Source: a virus
Strand: one strand, 5' to 3'
Length of the DNA stretch: 35,836 nucleotides
IMG/VR virus record: IMGVR_UViG_3300005827_000048
Location: 1-35,836 of that record
Position 1 is the stretch's first letter, and each line of letters begins with the position of its first letter. The notes beneath the pieces were generated by a model. The model saw only the letters and a program-made list of their open reading frames with translations, did no database searches and was not told where the DNA came from. Of this stretch, positions 34,228-35,836 are shown piece after piece. Both the position numbers and the translations under genes were made by a program.

Positions 34228-35836
34228 TTAGTGAATTAGGATCCAGTTTGCATTATTCGACTGCACGGTGATTTGCTCCCATTGCGCCAATTTGAGTGTG
34301 CCGGATGCCGCGCCGTTGATGGTCTGGCTGCTCGTGGTCGCGATGGTGATTGTGCCCGTGCCGGAATTGTTGATCTGGTAAATCTGCCCAGCGCGCCCTA
34401 CCGCCGTAAGCAGGGTCACGGTAAACGAATTGGCCGTACAGTCTACCGTATAGTCGCTGTCCAACGTGGTGTAGTTTGCAGTTTTCGCCACGTAGGGCAG
34501 GGTTATTGAGCTTGTAAATATCGCCCTGACTGCGCTGCCGGTTGCGCGCAATTCTAGTGCGATCCGCTCCGCTGTGTCCCAGGCCGTTAGAAATAATGAC
34601 GATTTGAAAGTAGCCGCCGCCGCTTCCACGATTTGAGCATAGACGCGTCCCGCCGTGAGTTTGGTTGCCGCGGTCGCCGTCTGAAGCTTGAACACCAGCG
34701 CCGCGCCCAGGCCAGCCGCCGCTGTGCCGGTCGAGTCGGTTTCAATTTGCAGCACATCCCGCACAGTATTAGTGGCGGCTGTGTTATCGAAAAATCCAAC
34801 AACGGGCAATGTCTGGGTTGTGTGCCCGGTCACCTTTAGCTGCTGACCGTTCGCCTGTGGTGTGATAAATATAGAGCTATGTGTAATATCCAGGCGCTGC
34901 GATCCTGTCGTAGTTGTTGCGGTCTGCGCTGTATAAAATCTGATGAGCGTCGCGGCATTGAAAGCAGACGACCCTCCCCCGTAGAAAATTCCACTACCAG
35001 AAGCAAAAAACAGACAGTGCGGTTCTTCTGTATTTGTCGCGTGTGGCCATGCCATGCGCGCCACTTTGTTGACTCCGTCTGTCCGCGTGTATGCGTTATT
35101 GTCTGCTCCCAGCAATATCCCAACTCCTCCGCTATGTAAATCAAGCATAGTTGGAGTTCTGCCAAGATCCGCGAATGTCGCGTCAGTGCTATCTACAAAA
35201 TCCAATAATTTATTGGTTGTATTGTCATCTGTTGTTTTTAGGACTAGCGCCCGGCTCGTTGCAGTGGGAACGCTTATTGTGTTTGTCGCCGTGAACGTAT
35301 TAGCAACCGCCAGCCGCGCGTAAATGGCATCATACAGCGCGAGCAGGGCCGCGTAGGTCACAGACGACAGGCCGCCGGTCGAAGCATCCCAAAACGGGAA
35401 CTTGTCAGCGGAAACGGGGGTATTGGCTGGGGCCGCGTTGATAGCCGCCGCCATTACATCCCCGTCAAGCATGGTCACATTGGCCGCCAGCCCATCCCAG
35501 CGGAGGTCTACAATATCGGTGTAATTCTCGCGCCCGTCTGCGATGATGGTCTGTGTGTTGTACAGCCGCACGCCGCCTAAGACCTTCGCGGTATCAGCAG
35601 GAACGGCGGGCAGATTGGCTAGCATGAGATTAGCGGTTGTCATGCTCGCAAGTGTGAAATCTTCCCCAACCGTGTGCACAATCGCGCCGCTCGTATTGAC
35701 CGTAACCAGCACGAGACACGCCTTGCCAGCCGTGCCGGGAACATGCGCGGATAGATCAAGTGTTTGGGATGGCACTTCAAGCCACACATCCCCGCAACGC
35801 ACGACGTTGCGGTAGATGTAAACGGTCAGGGTGTCA
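34228..35836 (-). CDS. Tail fibre / receptor-binding protein, main part (N terminus at 524-1)
   Basis: Together with 524-1 this encodes one 670-residue protein; bases 35717-35836 duplicate 1-120. The body is rich in Ala, Thr, Asn and Gly with many short beta repeats (TFTATNTISVPTATSRALVL, ITHSSIFITPQANGQQ, TKLTAGRVYAQIVEAAAATF), as in trimeric fibres. The C-terminal 90 residues (YTTLDSDYTVDCTANSFTVT, INNSGTGTITIATTSSQTIN, WEQITVQSNNANWILIH) form a beta domain seen at the ends of many phage fibres. No chaperone-type autocleavage domain was seen. It probably binds the host surface. The gene ends at a TAA at 34228-34230. Confidence 0.82.
   Translation of the reverse strand, partial: DTLTVYIYRNVVRCGDVWLEVPSQTLDLSAHVPGTAGKACLVLVTVNTSGAIVHTVGEDFTLASMTTANLMLANLPAVPADTAKVLGGVRLYNTQTIIADGRENYTDIVDLRWDGLAANVTMLDGDVMAAAINAAPANTPVSADKFPFWDASTGGLSSVTYAALLALYDAIYARLAVANTFTATNTISVPTATSRALVLKTTDDNTTNKLLDFVDSTDATFADLGRTPTMLDLHSGGVGILLGADNNAYTRTDGVNKVARMAWPHATNTEEPHCLFFASGSGIFYGGGSSAFNAATLIRFYTAQTATTTTGSQRLDITHSSIFITPQANGQQLKVTGHTTQTLPVVGFFDNTAATNTVRDVLQIETDSTGTAAAGLGAALVFKLQTATAATKLTAGRVYAQIVEAAAATFKSSLFLTAWDTAERIALELRATGSAVRAIFTSSITLPYVAKTANYTTLDSDYTVDCTANSFTVTLLTAVGRAGQIYQINNSGTGTITIATTSSQTINGAASGTLKLAQWEQITVQSNNANWILIH
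35717..35836. repeat. Terminal direct repeat, copy 2 (circular-assembly overlap)
   Basis: This is an exact copy of bases 1-120. Joining the two copies makes a circle of 35,716 bases and restores the fibre gene in frame. Confidence 0.95.

Overview
This window looks like one complete genome of a tailed, siphovirus-type bacteriophage. Bases 1-120 recur exactly as bases 35717-35836, so the sequence is a circular assembly of about 35,716 unique bases with a 120-base overlap. A single tail-fibre gene is cut by the ends of the window. Genes are packed with 1-4 base ATGA/TAATG overlaps nearly throughout. There is no rRNA, tRNA, integrase, DNA polymerase, primase or recognisable endolysin. The host is probably a bacterium of the phylum Chloroflexota. 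This is an inference from one phage lipoprotein with the Thr/Ala/Pro-rich 'PTATP' linker common in secreted proteins of that phylum, plus the GC-rich composition.

Layout, as transcribed. (1) A divergent control region at 23458-23599 carries two back-to-back consensus promoters whose -35 boxes form the two arms of one palindrome. A small ribbon-helix-helix protein sits immediately to the left. (2) Rightward from it (23600-32340) lie small early genes, then a replication block: an initiator with a putative origin inside its gene, a small partner and a DnaB helicase. Next come many tiny zinc-binding proteins, a PAPS-reductase-like protein, two HNH nucleases and a PD-(D/E)XK nuclease, ending at a strong terminator (32313-32343). 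(3) Leftward from the control region (23457-20585) is an operon of small membrane proteins, one with a host-like lipoprotein signal and one with a classical C2H2 zinc finger. It ends at a terminator (20545-20577). (4) A late promoter at about 20437 starts the long leftward late block. It runs through holin-like genes, ParB-like and Mom-like genes, terminase, portal, head genes, a protease-capsid fusion, tail genes, a DNA methyltransferase and the fibre. It then passes through the sequence junction to 34228 and on to 32383.

How it fits together. The head is HK97-type: portal, MuF-like protein, a fused protease plus capsid with an internal start, connectors and a possible decoration protein. 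The tail module has a major tail protein, a frameshifted tail-assembly chaperone, a short tape measure, a hub protein with LamG and PKD domains, and fibres. Three enzymes probably acting on glycans (a GT-A glycosyltransferase, a GT-C-like membrane protein and a zinc-ribbon methyltransferase) are scattered among head genes. A Mom-like DNA modification enzyme, a ParB-like protein, an N4/N6 methyltransferase and perhaps the PAPS-reductase-like protein suggest a layered DNA-modification or anti-restriction strategy. Several genes (capsid, replication initiator, LuxR-HNH protein and the 31737 gene) have an intrinsic terminator-like hairpin just before their ribosome binding site. This suggests leader-based attenuation or antitermination as a recurring control mode.
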